Part shown: positions 1 to 8,506 of the stretch, piece by piece | Numbering within the stretch: the stretch's first letter is position 1 | How the letters are laid out: each line of letters begins with the position of its first letter | Source: Streptomyces lincolnensis | GTDB lineage: Bacteria > Actinomycetota > Actinomycetes > Streptomycetales > Streptomycetaceae | Assembly: GCF_021173675.1 (NCBI RefSeq) | Contig: NZ_JAIHON010000028.1 | Coordinates: 1 to 62,188 of the forward strand | Direction: 5' to 3' | DNA length: 62,188 nucleotides | Notes under the pieces: generated by a model | Database searches by the model: none | What the model was told of the DNA's origin: nothing | Seen by the model: the letters and a program-made list of their open reading frames with translations, nothing else | Made by a program: the position numbers and the translations under genes

Positions 1-74
1 CCGAACCGAGCATGGAGAGCGTCCAGACCGGCCGCCCACCGGTGCACCTCGTCAACCGTGACGTCCCCACCCAT
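1..74 (-). CDS. IS701-type transposase, N-terminal fragment (cut by window edge)
   Basis: An ATG at 74-72 on the minus strand opens a frame beginning MGGDVTVDEVHRWAAGLDAL. This resembles the conserved start of actinobacterial IS701/IS4-type DDE transposases, which usually open with a V-T-x-x-E-V-x-R-W-A-x-G-L-x-x-L-H-A-R stretch. Only about 24 residues lie inside the window, so no catalytic residues are visible and the call rests on the N-terminal pattern alone. The short AT-richer stretch 75-240 would then hold the end of the element and flanking DNA; no terminal repeat was identified there. Confidence 0.45.
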   Translation of the reverse strand, partial: MGGDVTVDEVHRWAAGLDALHARF

Positions 75-242
75 GCCCGGCTCAACGAACAGCCCAACCA
101 CCAGTCACACCAACTGCGGCTGCAGTACTAAGAGTTGTCCCGCAACACTGGGCTCACCCGTAGCGCCTGATGTGCTGCCGACCCTGCAATTTCCCGCTGG
201 CGCCTACAGGGAAGGTGCATGGCGCGGCGGCGTGGGAGGCGC

Positions 243-536
243 TCAGTCCAGCGCAGTGATCACTGCCTCTGACACCATCAACCCGGCCTCCTGGATCCGC
301 TGACGCATGTCCCCCTCGTACAGCCGGGCGCAGGCCTCGATCGCCGGGGAGAGTTCGGCGAGGATCAACGCGGCACGCTTCGGTACATGGGTTGCCCCCG
401 TCCACGCCGTCCCGCACCGATCGATCTCCTCCTGCAGCTGAAGGAGCGCCTGCTCATCGAACCCCTCGTTCATGCGCCGGGGGATCACGAAACGATCCGC
501 CGCCTGCTCCAGACGACTGACCAGGTCGGTCTCCAT
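243..536 (-). CDS. Hypothetical protein, 97 residues
   Basis: The frame starts with ATG at 536, a few bases after a GGAGG-like ribosome site, and gives a 97-residue acidic, mostly helical soluble protein starting METDLVSRLEQAADRF. It has no signal peptide, membrane segment or cysteine cluster. It competes with antisense frames of similar size, but the ribosome site and helical residue pattern favour this one. I do not recognise a family. It lies between the IS701-type fragment and the VOC gene on the same strand, 245 bp from the latter; positions 537-781 hold nothing I can identify. Confidence 0.5.
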   Translation of the reverse strand: METDLVSRLEQAADRFVIPRRMNEGFDEQALLQLQEEIDRCGTAWTGATHVPKRAALILAELSPAIEACARLYEGDMRQRIQEAGLMVSEAVITALD

Positions 537-781
537 GTGTGCCTCCGTCTCGCGCAGTTCGCAGCGTGGTGGGACGATCTTCTCGTAGCTGCGTGGTAGT
601 GCCGACGGCGGCCTTCGCTCTGGACAGCTCCCACGCCTTGCGGTCGTTGCGGTTGCCGGGCAGAGGCTGGCCGACTGCGTTATCAGGGGCGCATGCGCGT
701 GGGGTCCCCGTAGTCGTCTCGAAGTCAGACGACGGCAGGCGCGACACCTACGGTGCGCGCCTGCCGCATGGTGGTGGCCTT

Positions 782-1147
782 TCAGTCCCGCGGTGCGACG
801 CGGATGCGGTTGCCGTCAGGGTCGGCTGCGAGGAAGGTCAGCCCGAACCCCTCGTCATGAGGCTCGTGGAGGATCGTGACGCCCTTGGACTGCCACTGCT
901 TGAAGATCGCGTTGATCGCGTCGGGTCCGGCGTGGATGGCCAGGCAGATCTCGCTGGTGCGCGGGACGTCGGGTGACAGGTCCTCGAACTGGCCAGACCA
1001 CAGAGCGAGGGCAGCGCCCGGCCCGAGGTCGAAGGTGATGTATCCAGGAGTCTCGAACGAGGGGCTCATGTCGAGGAGGTCGCCGTAGAAACGAGCGGCG
1101 GCGGGAGCGTCGTTCACATAGACGATGGACATGACGGATGTGGTCAT
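782..1147 (-). CDS. VOC (glyoxalase/bleomycin-resistance) family protein
   Basis: This 121-residue protein has the single-module vicinal-oxygen-chelate architecture: a beta strand IVYVNDAPAAARFYGDLLDM at the N-terminus and the classic ending TFLAADPDGNRIRVAPRD. Such proteins dimerise to form metal-dependent isomerase or dioxygenase sites, or bind and sequester small toxic molecules; the substrate cannot be read from sequence. The ATG at 1147 follows an AAAGGGA ribosome site. It is divergent from the WYL-domain regulator starting at 1240, with 92 bp between the starts, so it is a plausible target of that regulator. Confidence 0.8.
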   Translation of the reverse strand: MTTSVMSIVYVNDAPAAARFYGDLLDMSPSFETPGYITFDLGPGAALALWSGQFEDLSPDVPRTSEICLAIHAGPDAINAIFKQWQSKGVTILHEPHDEGFGLTFLAADPDGNRIRVAPRD

Positions 1148-1239
1148 GGTTGTTCCCTTTCGCAGGTCGTAGGTACGCGTCCATCAGCCTGACCGGGATA
1201 TGCGCCGCATCGTGTCGCAATTCCTGGAAAACTTGGTGG

Positions 1240-2208
1240 GTGACCCCAGACCGCTTCTTCTCCCTGATGTTGCTCCTCGCATCGAGGGATGCCGTGACCA
1301 CCCAGGAACTTGCCTCGGCGCTCGGGGTGTCCCTTCGCACCATCACCCGGGACCTGAACTGGCTCCGCGACGCCGGACTGCCGGTGACCGCGCAACGGGG
1401 CCGCCTGGGAGGCGTGACCATGCCGCCCGGGTCCGGGCTCGACCTCACGCGACTCACGCCGGGCGAGCGTGATCATCTGTCGCTCACTGGGCTGGACGAG
1501 AAGCAACGTGCGGAGCTCGACGCATCGGTCGAAAGTCGACGCGCGCTCTCCAAGATCATGGCCGCCCAGTCACGTCGAGTTCATGAGCTCCTGCCGCTCA
1601 GCGACGTAGTGCACGTGGACAGCCGTCCCTGGCTCCAAGTACGAGCTTCCGGCACAGCTCCGGCTTCGCTGATCGGCCCGGTGCGGCGTGGTCGCCGGCT
1701 ACGGATCAAGTACGACAGCCCACGCGAATCTTGCCCGCACGACCTGGTCGTGGATCCCTATGGGCTGTTGGCCAAGGCCGGCATCTGGTATCTCGTCGCG
1801 GACTGCGCCCGAGTGCCGCGGATGTACCGACTTGAACGCATCACGACGTGGGAAGAAGTCGACCAGCCACGACAGATCCGCGAGAACCAGACCCTGGCCA
1901 CCGTCGCTGCAGCGCTCGTTGATCAGTGGGAGCACCAGCACGCGATAGAGGTCAGCGCCACCATCGACCAGACCCAGATCGAGCGGGCGCACCGGATCTT
2001 TGGCCGGCGACTCGTCCGGGACGACGACCACCACGAATCCCCCACCGGCCACAAGGTGACGATCCGCTTCCTGCACCTGGAGGACGTGCGCGCACTCCTG
2101 CCGTTCGGGAGCGCCGTCACTGTGCACGGCCCCGCCGAAGCCAGGGCTCACCTCCGCGACCTCGCCACCAACCTTGCCCGCCACTATGCGCCGTCACCAA
2201 CGTCCTGA
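1240..2208 (+). CDS. WYL-domain helix-turn-helix transcriptional regulator
   Basis: A DeoR/HTH_11-like winged helix (residues about 1-60, with the recognition stretch SALGVSLRTITRDLNWL) is followed by a WYL domain (about 140-200: IKYDSPRESC through the WYLVADCA-type strand and PRMYRLERI) and a C-terminal WCX-like extension. The domain order is that of single-component regulators that sense a ligand through the WYL domain. The GTG at 1240 was chosen because the helix-turn-helix starts right after it and a GGAAA-type ribosome site precedes it; the longer frame upstream overlaps the divergent VOC gene. At 322 residues it is of normal length. It probably controls itself and the VOC gene. Confidence 0.85.
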   Translation: MTPDRFFSLMLLLASRDAVTTQELASALGVSLRTITRDLNWLRDAGLPVTAQRGRLGGVTMPPGSGLDLTRLTPGERDHLSLTGLDEKQRAELDASVESRRALSKIMAAQSRRVHELLPLSDVVHVDSRPWLQVRASGTAPASLIGPVRRGRRLRIKYDSPRESCPHDLVVDPYGLLAKAGIWYLVADCARVPRMYRLERITTWEEVDQPRQIRENQTLATVAAALVDQWEHQHAIEVSATIDQTQIERAHRIFGRRLVRDDDHHESPTGHKVTIRFLHLEDVRALLPFGSAVTVHGPAEARAHLRDLATNLARHYAPSPTS

Positions 2209-2468
2209 CCCGCGGCGCCTAGTCGGACGCCATCGGGGTGGGGGCCATGGACCTCGGCAGCACAGTGCCGTCGACGTACAGATCGACGTGCTCGTTGTAG
2301 AACGCGGTGAGTCCGGCGATGCGGTTGGCGTGGATGGTGGGGAAGTCGTAGGTCCAGGCGATGTCCTCGTGGGAGGCGGTGTCGCTGTCGAAGGACCAGT
2401 AGCTGCTCGTCGTCCCCTTGTAGGGGCATCGGGTCACCGTGTCCGAGTGCCGTAGCCGTGTCCAGTCG

Positions 2469-2620
2469 ATGGTCGTGCGATCGAGGTATTGACATGCTCC
2501 TCGCCCTGAAGGGCGAGGATTCTGGCCTTCTCTACCGGTTGCCGTGCCGCTACGCGGCGCGGTTTCCGGTGGGGAATCCGTGGCTTCCTGTTTCTTCGCG
2601 CTGTGCCAGAACGGGTTCTG
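2469..2620 (-). ncRNA. Predicted omega/re RNA of the tnpB element
   Basis: In characterised IS605-type systems the guide RNA overlaps the end of tnpB and runs through the right-end hairpin, with the guide being the flanking DNA just outside the element. Here that predicts an RNA on the minus strand ending in the hairpin at 2518-2499 and GTCAA at 2489. The guide would begin at 2488 with TACCTCGATCGCACGACCAT, which is DUF427 coding sequence. The 5' limit is a guess. This is inference from family knowledge, not a seen transcript. Confidence 0.4.
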
Positions 2621-3947
2621 GTCTTACCGGCGCTCCGCAGGCTGTTACCGCCAGTCCGGCGGCCTGTTGGACATTGAGTGCGGCGTTGTGGTCCCGATCG
2701 TGGAGGGTGCCGCAAGCGGTGCAGGTCCATTCGCGGACGTGCAGGGGTTTGGGACCGTCCACGGTGCCGCAGGTGGAGCAGGTCTGGGAGGTCGGCTCGA
2801 ACCGGCCGATCTTCACCAGAGTGCGCCCATGGCGCTGGGCTTTGTATTCCAGCATGTTCACGAATGCCGTCCAGCCCGCGTCGTGGACGGACTTGGCCAG
2901 CCTGGTACGCGCCAGTCCCGACACCGACAGACTCTCCACGGCGATTCCTTGGTTCTCGGAGATCAGCCGGGTGGAAAGCTGGTGGTGGAACTCTTTGCGG
3001 GCGTCGGTGACCTCGGCGTGGGCGCGGGCAACCTTCAAGCGTGCCTTCTCGCGGTTCTTCGACCCCTTCTGCTTGCGGGACAGCTCGCGCTGGGCGCGCT
3101 TGAGTTTCTTCTCCGCGCGGCGCAGGAACCGAGGTGAGTCGATCTTCTCGCCGGTGGACAGCACCGCGAAGTGGGTGAGGCCGAGGTCGATGCCGATGCT
3201 CTGGCCGATGGCGGGCATCCGGGCGGCGTCTTCGGCGGGGTCGGTGTCGATGACGAACGAGGCGAAGAACCGCCCGGCCGCGTCCTTGATCACGGTGACG
3301 GAGGTGGGGGTAGTGGGCAGGGTGCGGGACCACTTCACCTTCACGGCCCCGATCTTCGGCAGGTTCAGCCGGCCGGTGTCCGTGATGCTCCAGCGGGCGT
3401 TGGCGGTGAACCGGACCGACTGCCGGGCATCCTTGCGGGACTTGAACCGGGGCGCACCCGGCTTCGGGCCCTTGCGGGCGCCCTTGAGGGAGGCAAAGAA
3501 GTTCTTGTAGGCGGCCTCGGCATCCCGCAGCGACTGCTGCAGAACGACCGCGGAGACCTCGCTCAGCCAGGACCGCGAGGCGGACCGTTTCGCCTCGGTG
3601 ATCAGACGGGTGGGCAGCTCCCCCGCCTTCGGGAAGGGCCTGCCCGCCCTACGGGCGTCCTCGCGGGCGCGTACCGCGTCGTTGAATACGACGCGGGCAC
3701 ACCCGAACGCCCGCGCCCACGCCCTCTGCTGACCGGCATCCGGGTACAGACGGAAGGCGTACCGAAGCTGCATACCGATCACACTAGACAGGTCGAACAA
3801 GCACCGTCACCGGGAACATGTGAGCGAACTTTCACCGTCACCGCGCACGTTCCGGCTCCGCCGGAACAACACCGCGACGCTCCGCACCGCAGGCACCAGA
3901 TTCGCTTCCCCCCGAGGTGAACCCCGGAGCACTGCGAATGAATCCCG
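2489..3947 (-). mobile_element. IS200/IS605-family element with tnpB only (IS1341-like), 1459 bp
   Basis: The boundaries come from the reading frame of the interrupted DUF427 gene, which is exact on both sides. On the minus strand the left flank ends CCGCTAC and the right flank begins TACCTCGATC. The right end carries a hairpin (CCTCGCCC 2499-2506, TGAA loop, GGGCGAGG 2511-2518), then GAGCATGTCAA up to the junction. That is the subterminal hairpin layout of IS605-type elements, and no target duplication is seen. There is no tnpA Y1 transposase, so movement would need one in trans. The left end (3774-3947) holds no gene. Confidence 0.88.
2550..3773 (-). CDS. tnpB: TnpB RNA-guided endonuclease of the IS200/IS605 element
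   Basis: The 407-residue protein starts MQLRYAFRLYPDAGQQRAWA, the standard N-terminus of this family; a start nine codons further upstream is possible but not supported. The three RuvC acidic positions are present in their motifs: GIDLGLTHFAVLS, IAVESLSVSGL and DRDHNAALN. A CSTCG...CTACG zinc ribbon sits between the last two. Characterised TnpB proteins are RNA-guided nucleases using an RNA from the element's 3' end, so this one is probably active in principle. It lies wholly inside the element interrupting the DUF427 gene, and no transposase gene accompanies it. Confidence 0.93.
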   Translation of the reverse strand: MQLRYAFRLYPDAGQQRAWARAFGCARVVFNDAVRAREDARRAGRPFPKAGELPTRLITEAKRSASRSWLSEVSAVVLQQSLRDAEAAYKNFFASLKGARKGPKPGAPRFKSRKDARQSVRFTANARWSITDTGRLNLPKIGAVKVKWSRTLPTTPTSVTVIKDAAGRFFASFVIDTDPAEDAARMPAIGQSIGIDLGLTHFAVLSTGEKIDSPRFLRRAEKKLKRAQRELSRKQKGSKNREKARLKVARAHAEVTDARKEFHHQLSTRLISENQGIAVESLSVSGLARTRLAKSVHDAGWTAFVNMLEYKAQRHGRTLVKIGRFEPTSQTCSTCGTVDGPKPLHVREWTCTACGTLHDRDHNAALNVQQAAGLAVTACGAPVRPEPVLAQREETGSHGFPTGNRAA

Positions 3948-4649
3948 GTAGCGGGTCGGCCGTCCGGTCTCGAACAGCTTCACGCAGTCGGCGGCGTCCG
4001 CCAGCACGACGCCGTCCAGCTCCACTCGGACCGAGCTGCTGGAACGCAGAGCGTCCACACGGGAGTACGGGCTGCGCGGATGGACGAAGACCGGCTCGTC
4101 CTCCTCGAACCAGGAGTCCAGCGCCTCCCACTCGAAACGCACGGTGTCGTGCAGGGCTCGTGGGGCGCCTTCCCCCCAGACCCACGCCGCCCCCGCACGG
4201 ACGTCCGGGCCGACGCGCAGGGTGTGACGGTGCGCGGGTCCGGCACCGAGCTGCTCGGTGTGCTTGTCGTCGTGGAGCACACCCTCCACCAGGTCCTCGA
4301 TCGGGATGCTGAACTGCGGATATGCCTGCCATTCTCAGACGTACAGCGCGCGGCGGGTTTCGAAGGCGACCCGGCCGCCGATCATCCCGCGGATCCGGCG
4401 CGGAACGGGCTCCACGTGACCGATCGGGACGATGAGACTCGGGTGCAGGACACTTTCGGATGCCATGGTGTTCACCTTGTGTTCGGAGGTGCGGCGCTCT
4501 CCGCGCCCGGTGTCCGTGGGCGCGGGAGGACGGCACCGACTCGGGCCGACGGGCCCTGATCTACTCGTTCGATGGTAGCGGCGCCGGACGGCGTCCCCGG
4601 AAGTGGGCTACACACAGTGTGCACTCGAACGGTGTGATCAGCGAGGCGT

Positions 4650-4676
4650 TGTCACACAACGCGAGGGCTCACGGTC
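4650..4676 (+). promoter_or_regulatory. ECF41-type promoter for the CMD gene
   Basis: TGTCACA (4650-4656), 16 bp, GGTC (4673-4676) followed by A. It lies about 38 bp upstream of the GTG start at 4714, giving a short leader that contains the GAGGAGA ribosome site. It is one of 14 sites with identical architecture in 4.6-23.4 kb. Confidence 0.75.
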
Positions 4677-4713
4677 AATGAGCTGTCAGTGTTCCCACTT
4701 GAGGAGATACATC

Positions 4714-5184
4714 GTGGACGCGCGCATCGACTACTTCGGCAACGCCCTCGCCGGAAAGGTCATGAAGCACCTCAACTCGGCCGGCGCGGCCGTGCATGCC
4801 GCCATCCCGGTCACCACCCAGGAGCTGGTCAAGATCCGTGCCAGCCAGATCAACGGCTGCGGCTTCTGCACCGACATGCACACCAAGGACGCCAGCGCGG
4901 CGGGTGAGGACCAGCAGCGTCTGAACCTGGTGGCCGTGTGGCGCGAGGCCACGGTCTTCTCGGACGCCGAGCGCGCCGCGCTGGAGCTGACCGAGCAGGG
5001 CACGCGCATCGCGGACGCCTCGGGCGGTGTGTCGGACGAGGCGTGGGCGAACGCCGCGAAGCACTACGACGAGGACCAGCTCGCCACGCTGATCTCGCTC
5101 ATCGCCGTCATCAACGCCTACAACCGCATCAACGTCATCAACCGGCAGCCGGCCGGCGGCTACAAGCCCGGCATGTTCGGCTGA
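4714..5184 (+). CDS. Carboxymuconolactone decarboxylase/AhpD-like protein
   Basis: The 156-residue protein is all-helical with the AhpD-type redox motif C49-G-F-C52-x-x-x-H56. CMD/AhpD proteins use the two cysteines and the His in alkylhydroperoxidase or disulfide chemistry; the exact substrate is unknown. The GTG start at 4714 is chosen over longer frames because GAGGAGA precedes it by 6 bases and the fold starts there (VDARIDYFGNALAGKVMKHL). The gene follows an ECF41-type promoter. CMD-like genes are among the classic partners of ECF41 sigma factors, which makes this the expected core member of the regulon. Two stem-loops separate it from the next gene. Confidence 0.88.
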   Translation: MDARIDYFGNALAGKVMKHLNSAGAAVHAAIPVTTQELVKIRASQINGCGFCTDMHTKDASAAGEDQQRLNLVAVWREATVFSDAERAALELTEQGTRIADASGGVSDEAWANAAKHYDEDQLATLISLIAVINAYNRINVINRQPAGGYKPGMFG

Positions 5185-5219
5185 GTCAGTCGCTCCGGCC
5201 CGGCCGGACACGAATCGTC

Positions 5220-5313
5220 CGTCGCCTGGTCGCCCCGACCACCGACCAGGCGACGGGCCGAGCCCGCCTCAGCCGGTCGACGGATGCCCACCCGGCGGGC
5301 CGTGGCATCCGTC
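5220..5313 (+). terminator. Two consecutive stem-loops after the CMD gene
   Basis: First stem: CGTCGCCTGGTCG (5220-5232) with CGACCAGGCGACG (5243-5255). Second stem: GACGGATGCC (5279-5288) with GGCATCCGTC (5304-5313). Neither has a strong T-run. They probably terminate or attenuate read-through from the CMD gene into the hydrolase at 5340, for which I see no separate ECF41-type promoter. Confidence 0.6.
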
Positions 5314-5339
5314 GCGGGCCACGCATCCCAAGGACCCTC

Positions 5340-6308
5340 ATGTCACAACACCACGCACTCGCCCCTCTGCGACGGGTCAGCACAGACGTGCTGGAAGTCG
5401 CCTACTACGAGACTGGTTCCGCGGACGGGGACACCGTGGTCCTCCTGCACGGTTTCCCCTACGACATCCACAGCTACGTAGACGTGGCCCCCCTGCTCGC
5501 GGACAGCGGGTTCCGGGTCGTCGTTCCGTATCTGCGGGGGCACGGCCCCACCAGATTCCTCCGCGGATCGGCTCCGCGCTCCGGTCAGCAGGCCGCCCTC
5601 GGCGCCGACGTCGTCGCTTTCATGGACGCCCTGGGCGTGGAGCGCGCCTACCTCGCCGGGTACGACTGGGGCGGGCGCGCGGCCAATGTCGCCGCCGCCC
5701 TGTGGCCCGAGCGCGTCCTCGCCCTGGTCTCGGTCAACGGCTACCTCATCCAGGACATCGGCGCGGCGGCGATCCCTCTCGCACCCGAACGGGAGGCGGG
5801 CCTCTGGTACTTCTACTACTTCCTCACCGAGCGGGGACGGGCCGGGCTGGCGAACGACCCCCGGGAGATCGCTCGGGTCATCTGGAAGCGGAACTCCCCG
5901 AAGTGGCCGTTCCGCGAGAGTGATCTGGATCGGGCGGCGGAGGCATTCACCAACCCCGACTACACCGACGTAGTGCTCCATTCGTACCGGCACCGGCTCG
6001 GTTTCGCGCCGGGCGCCGAGCAGTACGCGGAGTTGGAAGCGCGTCTGGCCGGGCTGCCGGCGATCACGGTGCCCGCCGTCACCCTGGACGGCACGGCCGA
6101 CGGCAACTTCCCGGCCACGGACGGCTCTTCGTCCGCCCGTCACTTCACCGGGCCCCGGCTCCACCGCAAGGTGGCGCACGCCGGCCACAACCTTCCGCAG
6201 GAGTGCCCCGAGGCGTTCGCGGCGGCCGTACGCGATGTGCGCGACCTGTGGCAAGAGCAGCAGGCCGGCCGCGAACCCTTCGTCCGGGGACGCCAGGACG
6301 CGCCATGA
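5340..6308 (+). CDS. Alpha/beta hydrolase, haloalkane dehalogenase/epoxide hydrolase type
   Basis: This 322-residue protein has the oxyanion-hole motif HGFPYD (residues 37-42), a nucleophile elbow GYDWGG with Asp109 in place of the usual Ser, and a C-terminal AGHNLPQE histidine motif. An Asp nucleophile with a W next to it is typical of haloalkane dehalogenases and soluble epoxide hydrolases, so it likely attacks a halide, epoxide or related electrophile. The ATG at 5340 is in frame within the long frame and starts the recognisable fold. Its TGA overlaps the ATG of the MFS gene (ATGA), so the two are translationally coupled. It lies in the CMD-led unit. Confidence 0.85.
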   Translation: MSQHHALAPLRRVSTDVLEVAYYETGSADGDTVVLLHGFPYDIHSYVDVAPLLADSGFRVVVPYLRGHGPTRFLRGSAPRSGQQAALGADVVAFMDALGVERAYLAGYDWGGRAANVAAALWPERVLALVSVNGYLIQDIGAAAIPLAPEREAGLWYFYYFLTERGRAGLANDPREIARVIWKRNSPKWPFRESDLDRAAEAFTNPDYTDVVLHSYRHRLGFAPGAEQYAELEARLAGLPAITVPAVTLDGTADGNFPATDGSSSARHFTGPRLHRKVAHAGHNLPQECPEAFAAAVRDVRDLWQEQQAGREPFVRGRQDAP

Positions 6309-7831
6309 ACCAGGCCCCCACGCCGGAGGGCACCGCCGTCCTCCGCGTCGCCAGTGCCCGGGGCCGGTGGACCCTGCTGGCCACCGTCCTGGGATCCGGC
6401 GTCGTGCTGCTCGGCTCGACGGTCACCAATGTCGCGCTCCCCCACATCGGCGAGGACTTCGACGCCGACCTCGCCGTGCTCCAGTGGACGGTCAACGCGT
6501 ACATGCTGACCCTGGCGGGGCTCATCCTGCTGGGCGGATCCCTGGGAGACCGTTTCGGGCGGCGCCGCGTCTTCGTCCTGGGCACCGTGTGGTTCGCGGT
6601 GGCCTCGTTGCTGTGCGGCCTGGCCCCGGACACCACCACACTGATCGCCGCCCGGGCACTCCAGGGCGTCGGCGGAGCGCTGCTCGCCCCCGGCTCACTG
6701 GCGATCATCGAGGCCTCGTTCCACCCGGACGACCGGCCGCGCGCGATCGGCCTGTGGTCGGGGTTCGGCGGCATCGGCGCCGCCCTCGGACCGTTCCTGG
6801 GCGGGTGGCTGGTCGACGGCCCCGGTTGGCGCTGGACCTTCCTGCTGAGCATCGTCCCGGCGCTGGTGTGCGTGCCCGTGGCGCTGCGTCATGTCCCGGA
6901 GTCCGTCGGCGCACCGCACAAGGAGGCGGCCCGCGCGGGAGGGTGGTGGCGGGCCGGTTTCGACATACCCGGTGCGGCTCTGGGCGCCCTGGCGCTCGCC
7001 CTGGTCACCTACGCGCTCACCGAGGCGCGTGACGGAGGTCCGGTCGCCGTCGCCGCGGCCGTCGGCGGCGTGCTGGCGGGGGCCACGTTCCTCCGCGTGG
7101 AGCGACACAGCGATGACCCGATGATGCCGCCGACGATCTTCGCCTCCCGGCAGTTCACCGCCGTCAATGTGATCACCTTGTGCGTGTACGCCGGTACCGG
7201 GGGCTTCTTCTTCCTGACGGCCCTGCACCTGCAGATCGTCGTCGGCTACTCGGCGCTGGCCGCCGGCGCGGCCATGCTGCCCAACACCGTGCTCATGCTG
7301 CTGTTCTCGTCCCACTCCGGGATGCTCGCCCAGCGGCTGGGGCCGCGGATGCCGCTCACCGTCGGCCCGTTGGTGTGCGGAGCGGGGATGGTGATGATGC
7401 TGCGGGTCGGGGCGGGCGCGTCCTACGTCTACGACATCCTCCCCGCCCTGCTGGTGATGGGCAGCGGCATGGTCGTCATGGTCGCTCCGCTGACGGTGAC
7501 CCTGCTGGCCTCGGTGGACGCCTCGAACGCCGGTTTGGCCAGCGGCATCAACAACGCCGCCGCACGGGCGGCCGGTCTGGTGGCCGTGGCGGCGCTGCCG
7601 CTGCTGGTCGGGATGGGACCCGAGGCATACCGGTCGGACACGGCCTTCGACGCGGCGTTCGCCCGGGCCATGCCCCTGTGCGCGGCCCTGCTGGCCGTCG
7701 GCGCGGCGGTCTCCTTCGGCACGCTGCGGCAGACCGCCACCGCCCCGCGTCCGCCGCACGGGCGGACGCACGGGTGGCTGATGGAACCGCCGTTGGTGCC
7801 TCGCTTCATCCGTCACCAAGCCGTCGAATGA
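6305..7831 (+). CDS. MFS drug:H+ antiporter, DHA2 (14-TM) family
   Basis: The 508-residue membrane protein has the DHA2/QacA-type motif C (GxxxGPxxGG seen as GIGAALGPFLGGWL), motif A (LGDRFGRRRVFVLG, residues about 80-95) and an opening VLLGSTVTNVALPHIG. The hydrophobic periodicity fits 14 membrane helices. Relatives export antibiotics, dyes and other hydrophobic compounds using the proton gradient. The start codon overlaps the hydrolase stop by four bases, so it belongs to the same transcript. Together with the hydrolase and cupin it suggests modification and export of a toxic organic compound. Substrate is not predictable from sequence. Confidence 0.92.
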   Translation: MNQAPTPEGTAVLRVASARGRWTLLATVLGSGVVLLGSTVTNVALPHIGEDFDADLAVLQWTVNAYMLTLAGLILLGGSLGDRFGRRRVFVLGTVWFAVASLLCGLAPDTTTLIAARALQGVGGALLAPGSLAIIEASFHPDDRPRAIGLWSGFGGIGAALGPFLGGWLVDGPGWRWTFLLSIVPALVCVPVALRHVPESVGAPHKEAARAGGWWRAGFDIPGAALGALALALVTYALTEARDGGPVAVAAAVGGVLAGATFLRVERHSDDPMMPPTIFASRQFTAVNVITLCVYAGTGGFFFLTALHLQIVVGYSALAAGAAMLPNTVLMLLFSSHSGMLAQRLGPRMPLTVGPLVCGAGMVMMLRVGAGASYVYDILPALLVMGSGMVVMVAPLTVTLLASVDASNAGLASGINNAAARAAGLVAVAALPLLVGMGPEAYRSDTAFDAAFARAMPLCAALLAVGAAVSFGTLRQTATAPRPPHGRTHGWLMEPPLVPRFIRHQAVE

Positions 7832-7896
7832 GTCGAATGCGTCGAATGACACGACCGGCGCGTCACTGCGCGCCGGCCCCACGAAAGGAACCAGAC

Positions 7897-8391
7897 ATGT
7901 CGTACCCGTACCCGGAACAGAAGTACTGGGGAGAGGACGGTGAGGTCAGCGCCGTCTTCCGGCCGGCCACCGCACCTCCGGACATCGGTGAGAGCGGTAC
8001 CGGGAAGGACGCCCTCCACTATCTGGCCACCACCGGCACCACACGGGGTGAGTTCGGGCTGTACCACGTGGAGATGCGGCCCAGGGCAGGCGGCCCCAAG
8101 ACCCACTACCACAAGCGGATCTCGGAGTCGTTCTACATCCTCGACGGCACGGTGCGTGTCTTCGACGGTGTGCGGTGGGTCGACGCCCGCAAGGGGGACT
8201 TCCTGCACGTTCCCCAGGGCGGGCTGCACGCCTTCCGCAACGACTCCGACGCCCCGGCCGACATGCTGCTGCTGTTCACCCCGGGCGCCCCGCGTGAGGA
8301 GTACTTCGAGCAGGCCTCCCAACTGGCGCACGCCTCCGAGGAGGAGCGTGCCGCGTTCTTCGACAGGCACGACTCGTACTTCGTGGAGTAG
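7897..8391 (+). CDS. Cupin-domain protein
   Basis: This 164-residue protein has a single cupin barrel with the first metal motif H-Y-H-K...E (THYHKRISESFYILDG, residues about 68-83) and the second motif including GGLHAFRN. These give the His/His/Glu/His metal set of dioxygenases, isomerases and small-molecule sensors. AAAGGAA precedes the ATG. It follows the MFS gene by 65 bp and ends just before a strong terminator, so it closes the CMD-hydrolase-MFS-cupin unit. A second, differently built cupin gene (8507-8977) lies convergently on the other side of the terminator. The reaction is unknown. Confidence 0.85.
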   Translation: MSYPYPEQKYWGEDGEVSAVFRPATAPPDIGESGTGKDALHYLATTGTTRGEFGLYHVEMRPRAGGPKTHYHKRISESFYILDGTVRVFDGVRWVDARKGDFLHVPQGGLHAFRNDSDAPADMLLLFTPGAPREEYFEQASQLAHASEEERAAFFDRHDSYFVE

Positions 8392-8428
8392 TGGAGTAGC
8401 TGAGTAGGAGCAGCGGTCAGCAGCGGAA

Positions 8429-8482
8429 GGGCCCCGTATCCGTGACCTCCCGGCGACGACCGGTGTCACGGGTACGGGGCCC
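8429..8482. terminator. Bidirectional terminator between two cupin genes
   Basis: Eighteen-base arms GGGCCCCGTATCCGTGAC (8429-8446) and GTCACGGGTACGGGGCCC (8465-8482) pair with a single mismatch. The hairpin lies between two convergent genes and can serve both. Confidence 0.85.
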
Positions 8483-8506
8483 CGCTGTGAGCGTCCGACC
8501 CCCAGG

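Larger units (their letters stand above)
2219..4466 (-). pseudogene. DUF427 protein gene, broken by a nonsense codon and an IS insertion
   Basis: Reading from the ATG at 4466 (ribosome site AAGGTGA), the frame gives MASESVLHPSLIVPIGHVEP, a typical DUF427 start. Codon 44 (4337-4335) is TGA where the family has Trp in a Y-V-W-E-W context. After the TGA the same frame continues normally (EGVLHDDKH, WFEEDEPVFVHPRSPYSRVD) to codon 173 at 3948, ending PTRY. A tnpB element occupies 3947-2489. The same frame resumes at 2488 with YLDRTTIDWTRL and TVTRCPYKG, stopping at 2219. Removing the element yields a 263-codon frame, the usual family length. DUF427 function is not established. The gene should be inactive unless the TGA is read through and the element excises. 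Confidence 0.9.

Noticed and set aside
5341..5347. TGTCACA at the start of the hydrolase gene as another ECF41 promoter
   Set aside because: It overlaps the start codon and has CCTC rather than GGTC after 16 bp.
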